A DNA stretch of 64,000 nt. Origin: Tipula vernalis. Taxonomy: Eukaryota > Arthropoda > Insecta > Diptera > Tipulidae. Positions 9,480 to 19,979 of the stretch are shown here, in pieces. Below the pieces are notes generated by a model that worked only from the letters and a program-made list of their open reading frames with translations, did no database searches and was not told where the DNA came from. The DNA lies in assembly GCA_958295665.1 (NCBI GenBank), contig OY282559.1, positions 271,882,047 through 271,946,046 on the forward strand. The letters are read 5' to 3'. The position numbers and the translations under genes were made by a program. The stretch's first letter is position 1. The number at the start of each line of letters is the position of its first letter.

Positions 9480-10879
9480 GTATCCTGCTTTGATTATGTC
9501 TGGTATGTTATGTTTTTGTTTTTTATTTTGTGTAATCGATATTCGTTGTATCTTTTCAGACAATTTAACCGCTGTAGCAAGTGCAATGCATTTAATCCCA
9601 CCTAGAGCATAAAATGTGTCTAAGCCGTCTAAAGTACATATATTAAAATCAGCATTGCCAAATACAAATTGCATGAATCCATTTTTTTTCAATACATCGA
9701 TTATATGCCTCGAACCAACTTTACGATGAAGGTAAACTGATAATCCAAGCAGCACTGGTGATACAGACGATTTTGGTCTGCATCCTTATATCATACATTG
9801 ATTGAGAAACTGCATCTTTTTATTTGTTTTCGTTGAAGAGCATGCGTTTCGTTTTTTATAAAGAGTTTCCGTAAATATCTTTAAAGTCGCTGGTACAAAC
9901 TCTTCACCACCATTTTTGTTATCATCGAATGTTGGATATACTGTTGTATCATAAATTTGGGACTGGATGTCTTCTTTGATAATTGCTGCAGCTGCTTTAA
10001 CAGTTCTAACGCGCTCTTCTTCAATAGAACTGCATTTGTATGAGTCCCAATCCTGCACTAACAATTCTTCGGGTAACATGTCCCTTAAAGTTAAAATTAT
10101 GGTTTTGCCAAATAAGTTGGTTGCTACTAAATTGGTTTTAAAATGATTTATAAGCAGATCCCTCAAGTAGTAGTCACGGCACAAATCTACATCACTGCCA
10201 CTGAATTCCCTTAGTTTTTCCTTCAGATCGCGTAATACAAATTGACATTCACTACTTTGTTTTATGAAGGCATACAAAGCTTCAAAACTTGCACGACAGT
10301 TGTCATTTATAGGCTTTCCTCTGGACGGATTAGTGGTCGCTTCTCTAAATTTGCAGTCGCATTTCAGATGATATCGCGCATTTTGTGTCCATAAATTAAT
10401 TGACCCACCAATCCGTGTATTGACGATACTTCCCCATGCGTCATTGCGTTTACAACGAAGATCCAGGATAGTTTGTTGCATTTCGTTTGATTTCACAACA
10501 ATAACTTGCTTGTACCGGCTTACATTCTTGGAGTCAATCTCTTGAATCACTTCGCCACAAAATGGAACAATTAATTTTAAAATCAAATGATGGCACACTT
10601 GATCTTAACATTTTTTGCTGGCTGCAATCTGATGATGATGGTCCTGTTATGGGAAATTACTATAAGTATCTGATATATTCATTTATATTGCTCTTTAGCA
10701 AGCAACAATACTATTTTTCCGCGTGTAGTTTTTTCGACGTTCTCTATCTTTTTCCACAAATCATCATTTTTTGATTTTAAAGCTTCGATTAAGCTACCAA
10801 ATCCTTTTTTCACCACTGTAGAGTCCTTTTTCTGCATACACTTATTACAAATAATACAAATATCTTTATTTTCCTGCAT
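9480..10879 (-). pseudogene. Broken member of a multicopy insect protein family, function unknown
   Basis: The minus strand starts at ATG 10879 with MQENKDICIICNKCMQKKD (a CxxC-x2-C cluster). It continues after a frame change near 10560-10680 into CGEVIQEID, YHLKCDCKF and a long helical middle to about 9790. There a single in-frame TAA (9786-9788) interrupts before CRPKSSVSPVLLGLSVY, and VFGNADFN plus DTFYALGGIKC follow. I recall this block order from uncharacterised repeated genes in insect genomes; its role is not established. The cysteine clusters suggest metal binding. The 3' end is cut by BEL copy 1. Stops and frame breaks make it a pseudogene. Confidence 0.55.
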
Positions 10880-10980
10880 TACAAAATTTACACTTTTTCT
10901 GACAACTTTACTCTTTGATATTCAAAATTACACTGATTACTGAATAATATTGCACTGAATCCATACCTATATATATTATA

Positions 10981-11935
10981 AGGGCTCGTCACGAGCATTT
11001 CGTATTTGCGTATTTCGTATTTCGTAAATTTGACGTCTCTTCTGATTGGTTTAAATTATTTCCACTAAATAAGCAAGAAACGTCAAAAATAAACACGCTC
11101 ACAGGCTACTTATTTTCGTAATTTCTTCAGCGTATATGGTTATTGCTGGATTTAAAATTTTTTCTGTGATTACTAGTGATAATTTTGAGTAAATTAAATT
11201 AATTTATTGTTTATATGTACTTAGCTTTACTGTTGATTGCCTTCAGTAGGTATTGTTTTTTCTTGTGTGAATTATATATTACATCAAAACGAGCTGTAGA
11301 CAATCTTGCCCATTTCGCAAAATTTGCATTATTATTTATTAATATTTATTAAAAATCACAAGTAATCACAGAAGATCCATTATTCAACAGCTAAAATATG
11401 TTAGATTTAACTGAGTGTTAAGGGAAAAACACTACCTAATTTACATGAAACTATCTTAACACGTATGAAAATAATTTAATTTTAATAAATAAATCTAAAG
11501 AAAAAATCAAACGACGAAAGATCCAATCAAAAGATTACGAATTTTCTATTTATGTGCGTTTTTATTTTTGCACTTGATTTTCACAAAACAATTTATCGGC
11601 TTTGCTTAGGAGGAAGACATTTCAATTAAATTTTTAATAAAAATCATTTAGTAAATATTTGTAATAATCACAACAAAAAACTTCATACATACTTCAATAT
11701 ACATAATATGAAAAATATTTCAACATTTAGTTTGATTTTCAGAAAAGCATAGGGAATTGCTCTAGTTTCAATCAATAATTTTAACTCATGCTGAAAAACA
11801 TTCTTACGAAAATATTTACGCAAATAAGTAGCCTGTGAGCGTGTTTATTTTTGATGTTTCTTGCTTATTTAGGAGAAATAATTTAAACCAATCAGAAGAG
11901 ACGTCAAATTTACGAAATACCCTATAGAGAGCCCT
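10981..11935. mobile_element. Non-autonomous foldback/MITE-like element with TIRs of about 100 bp
   Basis: Left sequence 11020-11116 and right sequence 11823-11921 are inverted copies with only a few mismatches, including TTTGACGTCTCTTCTGATTG. The extreme ends read AGGGCTC and GAGCCCT. Both flanks read ATA, fitting a short AT target duplication. Inside, a second inverted pair (TTCTGTGATTACTAGTGAT near 11155 and ATCACAAGTAATCACAGAA near 11355) forms another hairpin. No coding frame exists. Superfamily is unknown; the short AT duplication would fit PIF/Harbinger or Tc1-like mobilisers. Confidence 0.85.
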
Positions 11936-12235
11936 ATAGATTTAAACATCTGCTAGCACACAGGTAACAAAAAAATTTCGTAAAATTCTAAAACCGGTTT
12001 TATTTACTGAAAGTAACCCTTAACAGATTAGAAAGGTCTTTTTTTTCAAACACACAAAGGAGAAATCCGGAATGAGGGTACCTGCATATGGCTGTCGAGC
12101 CATTTATTTATGTCGAACCAATTATTAAAATACATTAAATTTTATTATTATTCAATTGAGCGTTGGCGATGGACTAAAATCTGTTTTAAGTAGAATTAAA
12201 AGTAAAAAATATAACACAAGACAATTACAGTGGAG
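11936..12235. other. Gap without recognised feature
   Basis: AT-rich sequence between the foldback element and the Tc1-like element. No coding signal or clear repeat was seen. Confidence 0.4.
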
Positions 12236-13631
12236 GACAATACTGTTCACCAAAAATTTAAATAAATAAAAATCTTAAAATTATTTGTACTAGTAATCAC
12301 TTAAATTTATTCAACCTATTATTTTTTTGAATAACATTATTTTCTTCAAACATAGGTACATATATGTATGTTCTTTTAAATTCAATTACAATTTTAAAAT
12401 ATACAAAAAATGATTCATTCACATTGTGAACACGTTTGTCCCTGAAATGTTTTCGCTATATTAATACTTCGTATACCCTCCTTTAGATTTTATCTCTGCT
12501 TCTATTCTTCTAGGAAGACTTTCTACTCAATTTGTGAGGATGCCAAGCGAGATACCATTCCAAGTTTCCAACGTGCGTTCTTATAACTCATCGATTATTC
12601 TTGGAAGCTCCTTGTTAAAAATCATTTTTCGTTTAAGGATGGCCCAAAGGTGTTCAATGGGATTAATATCCGGTAGTTGGTCTGGCCAATCAAGAACTTT
12701 GATACCATTTTCATTAAACCAAGTTTTAGTGATTTTGGCTTTATACTTTGGGACAGGCCCAATCCCAAATATATCCAGACTAGGCAAGTACGAGTGTTCT
12801 AAAATTGTAGTATAGTTACAAGCTGTCATTGTACCTCGAATCCTTCGTCAAATGCCAAGTTTATTATTCCTAAAGCATCGACAAACCATCAAGGAGCTAC
12901 CATCAAATTTCATTGTTTGACGAATATTTCTATCCGTCACTCCGATATTCTTATTAAACAAGGTGCAAAGTTGCCGATCAGATCCAATACGATTAATTTT
13001 TGTTTCATCTGACCATGTTATCTTCTTTCAGTCATCTATTGTAAACTGTTAATATTTTTTGGCCAACAATATAGGGTGTTGTCGATGTTTTGGTGATAAG
13101 TATAACTTTTTTACTTTATTTTTGACAATCATGACAACGTTTTTCAATAATCTTCTGATTGTTTTATCTTGTACATTTAATCCGAATTCAGATTTTATTA
13201 CTTCATTTGTTTAAGTTGCTGTATTTGTGGCACCAGTTGCGATTAAACGCCTTATTTTGAGCTCTATTAAAAAGCTCAGCTTCTTTGGACGCCCCCCTGA
13301 GTTTGTTTTATAAACAATTTTAAATTCACTTTTAATTTTTGTTATCAAATCTTTAGCTACATTATGTTTGGCTGCAACTTGCCCATATCATAAGCCAGTT
13401 TTAATGTCGTCAACGATAGCTTTTTTAAAATCGCGTTTATTTTTTGCGTCATAGTAAATGTGTTCGGTCAACAGTAAGATTTACAATAAACACTTATCAA
13501 AACAAAAAAAAAATTCAAAATAAATAATTAATTTCTATTTTGACAGAACTACTAATATTTAAATTCACAAAATTATTTTCAAATTTATTTCATTTTTCCT
13601 CTTTCAACACCAGGACAAAACTGTTCACGTT
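12236..13631 (-). mobile_element. Tc1-like DNA transposon, inactive
   Basis: The left end reads TA then CAGTGGAGGACAATACTG, the usual Tc1-like CAGTG start after a TA target. Related words GTGAACACGTTTGTCC (near 12434) and GGACAAAACTGTTCAC (near 13614) bracket the transposase in opposite orientations. A clean right terminus matching the left one is not visible, so the right limit is approximate. The transposase pseudogene fills the centre. Confidence 0.65.
12461..13452 (-). pseudogene. Tc1-like transposase, dead
   Basis: From ATG 13452 the minus strand reads a helix-turn-helix N-terminus, a GGRPKKLS hinge, then TWSDETKINRIGSD (first catalytic Asp) and WPDQLPDINPIEHLW (third acidic residue), ending GGYTKY and TAA. 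Length would be about 330 residues, normal for Tc1. At least four in-frame stops are present. Where the family usually has the second Asp in a QQDNAPVH-like motif, this copy reads GIGPVPK, so the active site itself is lost. The family cuts and pastes at TA dinucleotides. Confidence 0.88.
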
Positions 13632-13639
13632 CAATCATG

Positions 13640-14125
13640 TTTACTTATTACCACAATTTACACAGTATAATACTACCTTGATCAACAAGTTCTCGGAATA
13701 ACCACCGTGTGGCGCTCCCATCGTTCCGATTTGAGTTATGTTTTCTTGTTAAGTTGGTACATCTGTTGTTGATATTCCCTCTAAATCTTAGCGTCATAGC
13801 TTGACATTTGCAAAAGTTACGTAGTCAAGAGTACATCTATCTCTGTGTGTGTTGGCGATTTTTCCATTATTTCCTCTCGGCTGCTGAAACGCGTTCCCCG
13901 TAATGGTTTTTTAACTCGATTAAATTTTCGGTAAATTTTTCTTCCAGCAAAACTAATACCAACAAAAATAATTATCAAATATAAAAATAATAAACAAGCG
14001 TGACGCCATTTTTAAAATTTGTGATTCGCATTCGTAAATATTGTGTTGTATGAATTTGTGATTATTACTTTATAAAAAATTTGGGCTAAAATGAATAAAT
14101 TTATGTAAATATTTTGTATTAATAG
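13640..14125. other. Gap: AT-rich DNA between Tc1 remnant and Harbinger transposase
   Basis: No ORF or repeat was assigned. It probably includes the 5' end of the Harbinger element, but I could not find its terminal inverted repeat. Confidence 0.35.
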
Positions 14126-14129
14126 TTTC

Positions 14130-15224
14130 GAAGTCATTTTCGTGTATCGAGGAAAGTGTCAGACCACTTAAGTTACCACTACAAAATTTCTAAACACTTC
14201 AAGGCCAAATTAAGTGGTGGAAGAAAGGGTATAAGTGCAGAATCGCAATGTTTGGCTTTCTTATGGTAATAATTTATTTTATCTTCAAAACATTTCAAAA
14301 ATAATTAACTTGAAAATTATTTTAAGGTTTGCTGGTAACAAGGAAAGCTATAGGGAAGTAGCAAATCTATTTGGCGTTGCAAAGTCTGCCGCTCACAGGA
14401 ACCTTACAAATTTTATGGAGTTCTTGTTCGATATTTCGACAGCGCACATAAAATTCCCAACAACGGATAATGAAAAGGCTGATAAAGCCAGGGACTTTGC
14501 GCAGGTAATGCAATATAATAATTAACTGGTTTGAAAACTATAAAATTTGTAAAATTTCAGCTGTTTTCCGAATGTCATTGGCTGCATAGATGGATGCTAC
14601 ATATACACCAGGAAACCTGTAAATAAAGTCAGATCAACGTACGTAAATCAGCATGGGCTGATCTCTTTGACATTGCAAGGGATATGCGATGCGGACAAGA
14701 AATTTCTTGATGTGTGTATTGGATCGCCAAGTAAAATACACGATTAAAGAATTTTTAAATTATTGCCGATCTCGAAAAAACTTCCGGCAATATGTGGGGA
14801 CCAGTATCATGTTTTGGGAGATGCTGCTTATACTTTAAGGGACTTTTTGTTAACCCCATACAAGGATTTTGGGAATTTAGACCAAAATAAAATTAAATAT
14901 AATAAAAAGCACTGCCAAACGAGAGTTAAAATTGAAAATACGTTTGCGCTTCTCAAGTAACGGTTTCAACAGCTCATGCGCTTGGACTTCTTCCCAGTGG
15001 AGAGGATGTGCAAGTTTGTGCTAGAATGTTGCGTCTTACACAATCTGTGCATTGAGAATGACGACTTATGGGAGGATGGGCAATCCAGTGACGAACCTCA
15101 TATTGCAGGAGGTATAAGCTCTACGCTAGAAGGTGCCACATCAACCGATATTGTAAATTTATCTGAAGCTATACTAAAGCCTAAGGGAGAAACGAAGCGT
15201 ATTGTAATTACAAATAGTTTTTAG
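14130..15224 (+). pseudogene. PIF/Harbinger DDE transposase, degraded
   Basis: Exon sequence from about 14130 reads to LAFLW. A 61-bp GT-AG intron at 14266-14326 joins it to FAGNKESYREVANLFGVAKS, a helix-turn-helix. The DDE core follows: IGCIDGCYI (first Asp), LGDAAYTLRDFLLTPYKD (second Asp) and RVKIENTFALLK (Glu), then LHNLC near the end. Damage: the segment before IGCIDG is one base out of frame (possible second intron near 14504-14560), there is a TAA at about 14743 after SPSKIHD, and a TAA at about 14958 after FALLK. The enzyme would act with the Myb-like partner encoded downstream on the opposite strand. Confidence 0.82.
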
Positions 15225-15296
15225 TTTATTTTAATTTCACTTTATTTAAAAAAAAAAAATCTCCAAAACAATAACAATAAATATAAACATTAGAAT

Positions 15297-15332
15297 TTAA
15301 TTCTTTTTTATTTCTACTATTGCCGCCAACAT
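15297..15332 (-). pseudogene. 3' tail of the Harbinger Myb/SANT-like gene, detached by copia
   Basis: The minus strand reads ATG TTG GCG GCA ATA and so on to TAA at 15297-15299. The AACAT at 15328-15332 is the duplicated copia target. On the far side of the copia element the gene reads up to the same AACAT in the same frame, so these last codons are the original C-terminus. Confidence 0.75.
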
Positions 15333-15499
15333 TCTAGAATAATTCGCAGTAGCAGCAAAAGAAAAACAAAAGTTAAAATAAACGTGTATATTCGATTAAT
15401 TAAAAACAGAACTGAAATTAACGTTATTTCAATTTATATAACAGGGCTGCCACCTCTCACTACATAAAATGTCATTAAGGCTACTTTACATTTCCAACA
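15333..15499 (-). repeat. Copia 3' LTR (167 bp)
   Basis: Read on the minus strand it starts TGTTGGAAATGTAAA and ends TATTCTAGA. It differs from the 5' LTR at three sites (near 15394, 15416 and 15484). The 5-bp duplication AACAT abuts it at 15328-15332. Confidence 0.95.
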
Positions 15500-15619
15500 C
15501 TCCGCCTCAATTCCTATCGATAATAATCCAAGTTCGATATGCAATTGCAAATATCAAGTCGAACTCACATAAATCAATAATACAAATTAAATCAAACTAA
15601 ATTAATGCGAACAAAATAA

Positions 15620-16557
15620 TTATTCCATCCGAATTAGGTTTAGTCGATTTCGCAAATATTCAAATGTCGCCTTTGGTAGTCCTTTAGTCATGCTATCAGC
15701 TAGTTGTTCATTCGTTGAAATATATCGGACTTCGATGATACCTTTGACTATTAAATCACGTACAAAGTTGAACTTAATATCAATGTGCTTCGTACGCTGC
15801 ATTTCTTTTTCCTGAGATGAGATCACCATCGCACCTTGATTGTCTTCGTGCAATATTATTGGTTCTTCGGGAGTTTCTCCAATTTCCACCAATAATCCAC
15901 GCATCCACATAATTTCACATGTGGGTAAGCACAGTGAGACATTTTCAGCTTCGGTGGACGACAAAGAAACACAAGTCTGCTTACGTGTCATCCAAGTTGC
16001 GCCAAACACTTTCATCACATTGTCAGAAACCGATTTTCTATCGTTGATATCGTCGGCCCAATCAGCGTCCGCATATCCAGTCAACACGACCGAATTCTCA
16101 TCGTTCCGATATTCCAGTTTCAGGTCAATTGCTCCTCTGATGTATCGTAATATTCTCTTCGCTGCCTTCCAATGCTCTTCAGTTGGACATGATTGAAATT
16201 GACTGAAGTAATTCACTGCCGCTGATAAATCTGGACGAGTCGTACAAGCCGCGCACATCAAGCATCCGATTAATTCTCGGTACGGTTTATTCGTCAGTTC
16301 AGCTTCAGTCTTCCTTTCTAATTTTGGTTGGCGTCCATGATAATCAGATCGTCTACGTATAACAGCAGGTATACCATTTCGCCTTCATTGTTACGAGAAT
16401 ATAAGCAATGATCATATTCTGAGCGAACAAAATCATTTCCGAGCATGAAACTATGGAATCGTTCATTCCACACACGTGACGCTTGCTTCAATCCGTAGAG
16501 TGACTTATTTAATTTACAAACAAAATCACCTTGCACGAATCCATCCGGCTGTTTCAT
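15620..16557 (-). pseudogene. Copia reverse transcriptase C-part and RNase H
   Basis: The 16557-16318 frame reads SLYGLKQASRVWNERF and YLLLYVDDLI, the copia polymerase core with its YVDD catalytic motif intact. After a frameshift near 16262-16318 the 16261-15620 frame reads RPDLSAAVNYFSQF, GYADADWADD (RNase H acidic residues), EAENVSL and ADSMTKGLP, ending in TAA. It is continuous with the RT N-part upstream apart from these breaks. Confidence 0.9.
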
Positions 16558-16890
16558 CTAAAGGTCCTCTTCAAGTTTTCCGTTGAGGAATGCCGTCTTC
16601 ATATCCATTTGATGTATTTCCATGCCACGCTTGACAGCAAGAGCCAGCATAACTCTTATTGTAATAATCCTTGCCACCGGAGAGTAGGTTTCGTGAAAAT
16701 GAAATCCCTGACGCTGGGTAAATCCACGGGCTACCAGTCGCGCTTTGTACGACGCCAACTTACCCACATCGTTTCGCTTTCGGGAAAACATCCACTTGCA
16801 GGTAACAACTGATCGATACGGCGGACGTTCAACCAAAGTCCAAGTTTTATTTCGCTTGAGTGAATTAATTTCACAATGAACTGCTTCCAT
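16558..16890 (-). pseudogene. Copia reverse transcriptase N-part
   Basis: Reads WTLVERPPYRSVVTCKWMF, YKARLVARGFTQ, and MDMKTAFLNGKLEEDL, where the Asp of DMKTAFL belongs to the first catalytic motif. The following TAG (16558-16560) separates it from the rest of the RT; it is probably a point mutation. Confidence 0.9.
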
Positions 16891-16908
16891 CCATTGAGCT
16901 GCATCATC

Positions 16909-18460
16909 TCATTTTGCTATTTCACCAAATGACTGAGGAACATTGTCAACGTACGCCACGGCACCAAGTGCGAAGTCCATTGTGCTAGAATTCAATGCAA
17001 ACGCCGAAAAGTACTCCTCCCCGGTGTCCTCATGCATTTTGAGCTTTGTCGGATCGACAAAATCTTCATACCGCTTCGGTTGTTGACGCTTTCGCTGCGG
17101 TCGCGATACCACGTTGAATGGTTGATCGTTGATTGCATCTGCACCAGCAGATCGAGCATCATCTCGTTCGACATTCATCGTATCACTGTCCGTTGAACTC
17201 TCCGCCTCGTCAACACCGTCTGAATTCTCAACGTCTTCAACACCGTCCGTGAATGACTCTGTCTCGAAGAAAACTGAAGAAGAATGCGGTTGCGACTCAT
17301 TAAACACAACATTTCGTCGTGTAACAATCTCGTTCTTCGATGGGTCCCACAGGCGGTAATCATTCACAGCATAGCCGACCATTACCATTTTCGATGATTT
17401 CATATCCAATTTCTTGCGTAATTGGTCTGGTACATGTGCATATGCAGGCGATCCAAAAATACGAGGCCTTGACAGATTGGGTTTCTTGCCTGTCCAAAGC
17501 TCAACTGGTGTCGCATCCAAAATAATCGCACGTGACGGACTGCGATTCGCTATGTATGCCGCACAATACACGGCCTCGCCCCAAAAATCCTTGCTCATTT
17601 TTGAATCAGCGATCATAGAACGTGCCTTCTCAAGCAATGCCCTGTTCATTCGCTCGGCGACGCCATTATGTTGAGGTGTGTACGGTTCGCTGTATTGGAT
17701 CTGAATGCCGGCTTCATCACAAATGGCCCTGAATTTATTGGAAATATATTCGCCACCATTGTCGCATCGGATTCTTGAAATTTTCTTCCCAGTGTGCGTT
17801 TCCGGCCTCGATTTGTACCCCTGAAACATATCAAGAACGTTAGACTTGTTCTTTATCAGATATACAACAGTGAAATGAGTGTAGTCGTCGATGAATGTCA
17901 CCAAGAAACGCTGATTATCCCACGTGACTGGCATAACAGGCCCAAACACATCACTGTGCACAAGCTCCAATACATGACTCGAACGTGCTCTGCCTGAACC
18001 GTTGAATGATTTTCGAGATTGTTTTCCGAAAACACACGGCTCGCAAACAGCTTCAGCATCGTTGTTCATGGCACCCATTCCATCGACCAAAGTCGACAAA
18101 CGCTTAACGTCAGCGTAGTTCAAATGTGCCAACCGACGATGCCACAGACGAATGCTTTGTTTCACTTGCGTAGATTCCATTCCATTCGACGCTTTCGCAG
18201 CAATGCCTTGGTTTGATGATGTTGAAATATTCGCTACTTCATGTCGCACACCCTTCAACTCAAACACATACAGCTTTCCATTGCGACTGCCTACAGCCAT
18301 ATCCAAATTATCCTTTGTAATACGGGCCAAACCATCGTCGAAAATTACTTGGCATCCAGCGCTCTACAAACGACTCACAGATAGCAAATTGTATTTTAAA
18401 TTTTCAATCAACAAAACATTTGTGAGCGTGCACTGACGCTCTGTGCCATTGACGATTATA
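16909..18460 (-). pseudogene. Copia integrase with GAG-pre-integrase domain
   Basis: A 473-codon frame ending at 16909 carries LWHRRLAHLN and CEPCVFGKQ (the HHCC zinc domain), HSDVFGPV (first Asp), RCDNGGEYIS (second Asp) and PYTPQHNGVAERMN (catalytic Glu), so the integrase core looks complete. Upstream the frame is stopped by a TAG at 18364-18366 (after SVSRL) and by a TGA near 18468 at the junction with protease. The long acidic C-terminal part leads into RT. Confidence 0.92.
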
Positions 18461-18462
18461 GT

Positions 18463-19181
18463 TCACAGAATTGTACCACATTTTGTTGCTGTGATCGATA
18501 CACCATTCTTTGCAATACCAATTACGACCGGCTTGGTCAAATTCCTCAGCTCGCTGAACATTAACTTGTCATTCGCCATGTGTTCTGAAGCACCCGAGTC
18601 AACAATGAAACATATTGCCTTCTGCATTCCACACTGTAGCGCAAAATCACCAGCATTAGCCACAAATATCACTCCATTCGCATCTGTATTCGACACGCAA
18701 TTCGCATTTGGCTTTTGATAATGCTGCTGATTGGGTTCCCCTTAAAATTGCTGTTCGATGATCCACTATCCGCCTTTAATTCACGTATCAATTTGTCGAA
18801 TGCAAGAAAATGTGAAGTTAGGTTGTCAGAATCTGAGCATCGCATCGTCAACATTCGCTTTCTGACACCAATTTCGGTCGCCACACTTTAGCGTTCGAAA
18901 ATTGCTTTCAATGAATTTATCATCGCAAACGCTGTCGGCCGGTCCTTCAGATATTCCAAATGTGAATGCGCAACACGTCGAGTTATTTGCACCTTGCACA
19001 TGCGATCCTCCTTCTTGATTTTTTCGAAGTCGGCACCGACTGCAATTTTCGCTTCGGCGGCATCTTCTTCCAGCCATTTTTCGACACCCTTTTTCTCCAA
19101 AGTAATTTTCAGGCGGAAAAACCAGTTGTCGAACTCACGTCCTTCGAATTGTTGGAATGCAAATTTTTCTTCATCAGCCAT
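18463..19181 (-). pseudogene. Copia gag and protease, zinc knuckle missing
   Basis: Gag starts at ATG 19181 (MADEEKFAFQQFEG) and reads UBN2-type capsid sequence (WLEEDAAEAKI, LEYLKDRPTAFAM) to a frameshift near 18890. It continues as a second frame to about 18740. Protease follows as CFIVDSGASEHMAND, with the DSG catalytic triplet. Between them the usual CCHC zinc knuckle is absent and the frame jumps near 18735, which suggests an internal deletion. Confidence 0.85.
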
Positions 19182-19281
19182 CTCTAATTCTTTTACACAA
19201 ATATATTCCAATTAAAAATTGCTTAAATTGGCCCAACTAAACGTTTGTTTCGCACCAATTTACACGCGATAGCCCATACCC

Positions 19282-19448
19282 TCTAGAATAATTCGCAGTA
19301 GCAGCAAAAGAAAAACAAAAGTTAAAATAAACGTGTATATTCCATTAATTAAAAACAGAACTGAAATTAACATTATTTCAATTTATATAACAGGGCTGCC
19401 ACCTCTCACTACATAAAATGTCATTAAGGCTAGTTTACATTTCCAACA
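19282..19448 (-). repeat. Copia 5' LTR (167 bp)
   Basis: Partner of the LTR at 15333-15499, same length, three substitutions. It is followed on the outside by AACAT (19449-19453), the second copy of the target duplication, which also belongs to the interrupted Myb-like gene. Confidence 0.95.
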
Positions 19449-19887
19449 AACATTGCCATTTTCTCTCTATGCCTTTTTTCCTTGGTATCTTCTTTTCGTT
19501 GATTTGCCTTTCCTTTTTTGTCTGACATTTCTTTAAAAAACTCCTCCATTTTCTTATTTTTTACTAATTTAGCAGCCAAATTTTTTTCGCAAAATGTCTC
19601 TTGCACCGTCTTTTTAACTCGTTTTTTTGGTGGGGGAGTTTCTTCAAGAGTTGTTGGTGCAACTGAATTCGATGTGGTTGGTACCGATAGTGCTAGTTGC
19701 GATTCGATGTTAGCAGAATAAGTCGAAGGTATCTGCGATGTACTCGAACTTATTTCTGCATGCCTTTTGTTTGTTACATAGCCCGGTGTAATAAAACATT
19801 CGGGAAGTAGGGAATCATCTGTTGCAATTATCTCGCTGATTTCTTCCACAAACTCCGTTGGAATGTGCGGTCTCCCACTTGTCCCAT
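19449..19887 (-). pseudogene. Middle part of the Harbinger Myb/SANT-like accessory gene
   Basis: From 19887 the minus strand reads GTSGRPHIPTEFVEEISEII, a serine/threonine-rich linker, then PPKKRVKKTVQETFCEKN and a lysine/glutamate-rich helix ending REKMAM at the copia boundary. The low-complexity linker and basic C-terminal helix are typical of Myb/MADF-like partners of Harbinger transposases. Position 19878-19887 is one copy of the 10-bp LINE target duplication. The DNA-binding domain lies beyond the LINE at 24057 upward. Confidence 0.75.
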
Positions 19888-19906
19888 GGTTAGGTTAGGT
19901 TAGGTT
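19888..19906 (-). repeat. LINE 3' tail of pentanucleotide repeats (TTAGG-like on plus strand)
   Basis: The plus strand reads GGTTAGGTTAGGTTAGGTT directly beside the target duplication. As the element runs on the minus strand, this is a 3' tail of (AACCT)n in place of poly(A). The unit equals the arthropod telomere repeat TTAGG. Confidence 0.85.
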
Positions 19907-19979
19907 GAAGTGGCTGCTTACGCACACTTGGACCGGTGACGGTCCATTGTGATACCACAGGATGTATCCCCTTTTACCC

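Larger units (their letters stand above)
15333..19448 (-). mobile_element. Ty1/copia LTR retrotransposon with near-identical LTRs
   Basis: Two 167-bp LTRs (15333-15499 and 19282-19448) enclose gag-protease-integrase-RT-RNase H read on the minus strand, the copia order. Both outer flanks carry AACAT, a 5-bp target duplication. The 5' LTR is followed by GGGTATGGGC, which resembles the copia primer site for an internal fragment of initiator tRNA-Met (inference). A purine-rich tract (GAGGCGGAG) precedes the 3' LTR. LTRs differ at only three positions, so insertion is recent, yet the coding region has stops, frameshifts and no gag zinc knuckle. Confidence 0.95.

Noticed and set aside
12236..12450. 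Independent MITE formed by the CAGTGGAGGACAA and GTGAACACGTTTGTCC words
   Set aside because: The two words match each other poorly and fit better as subterminal repeats of the Tc1-like element.
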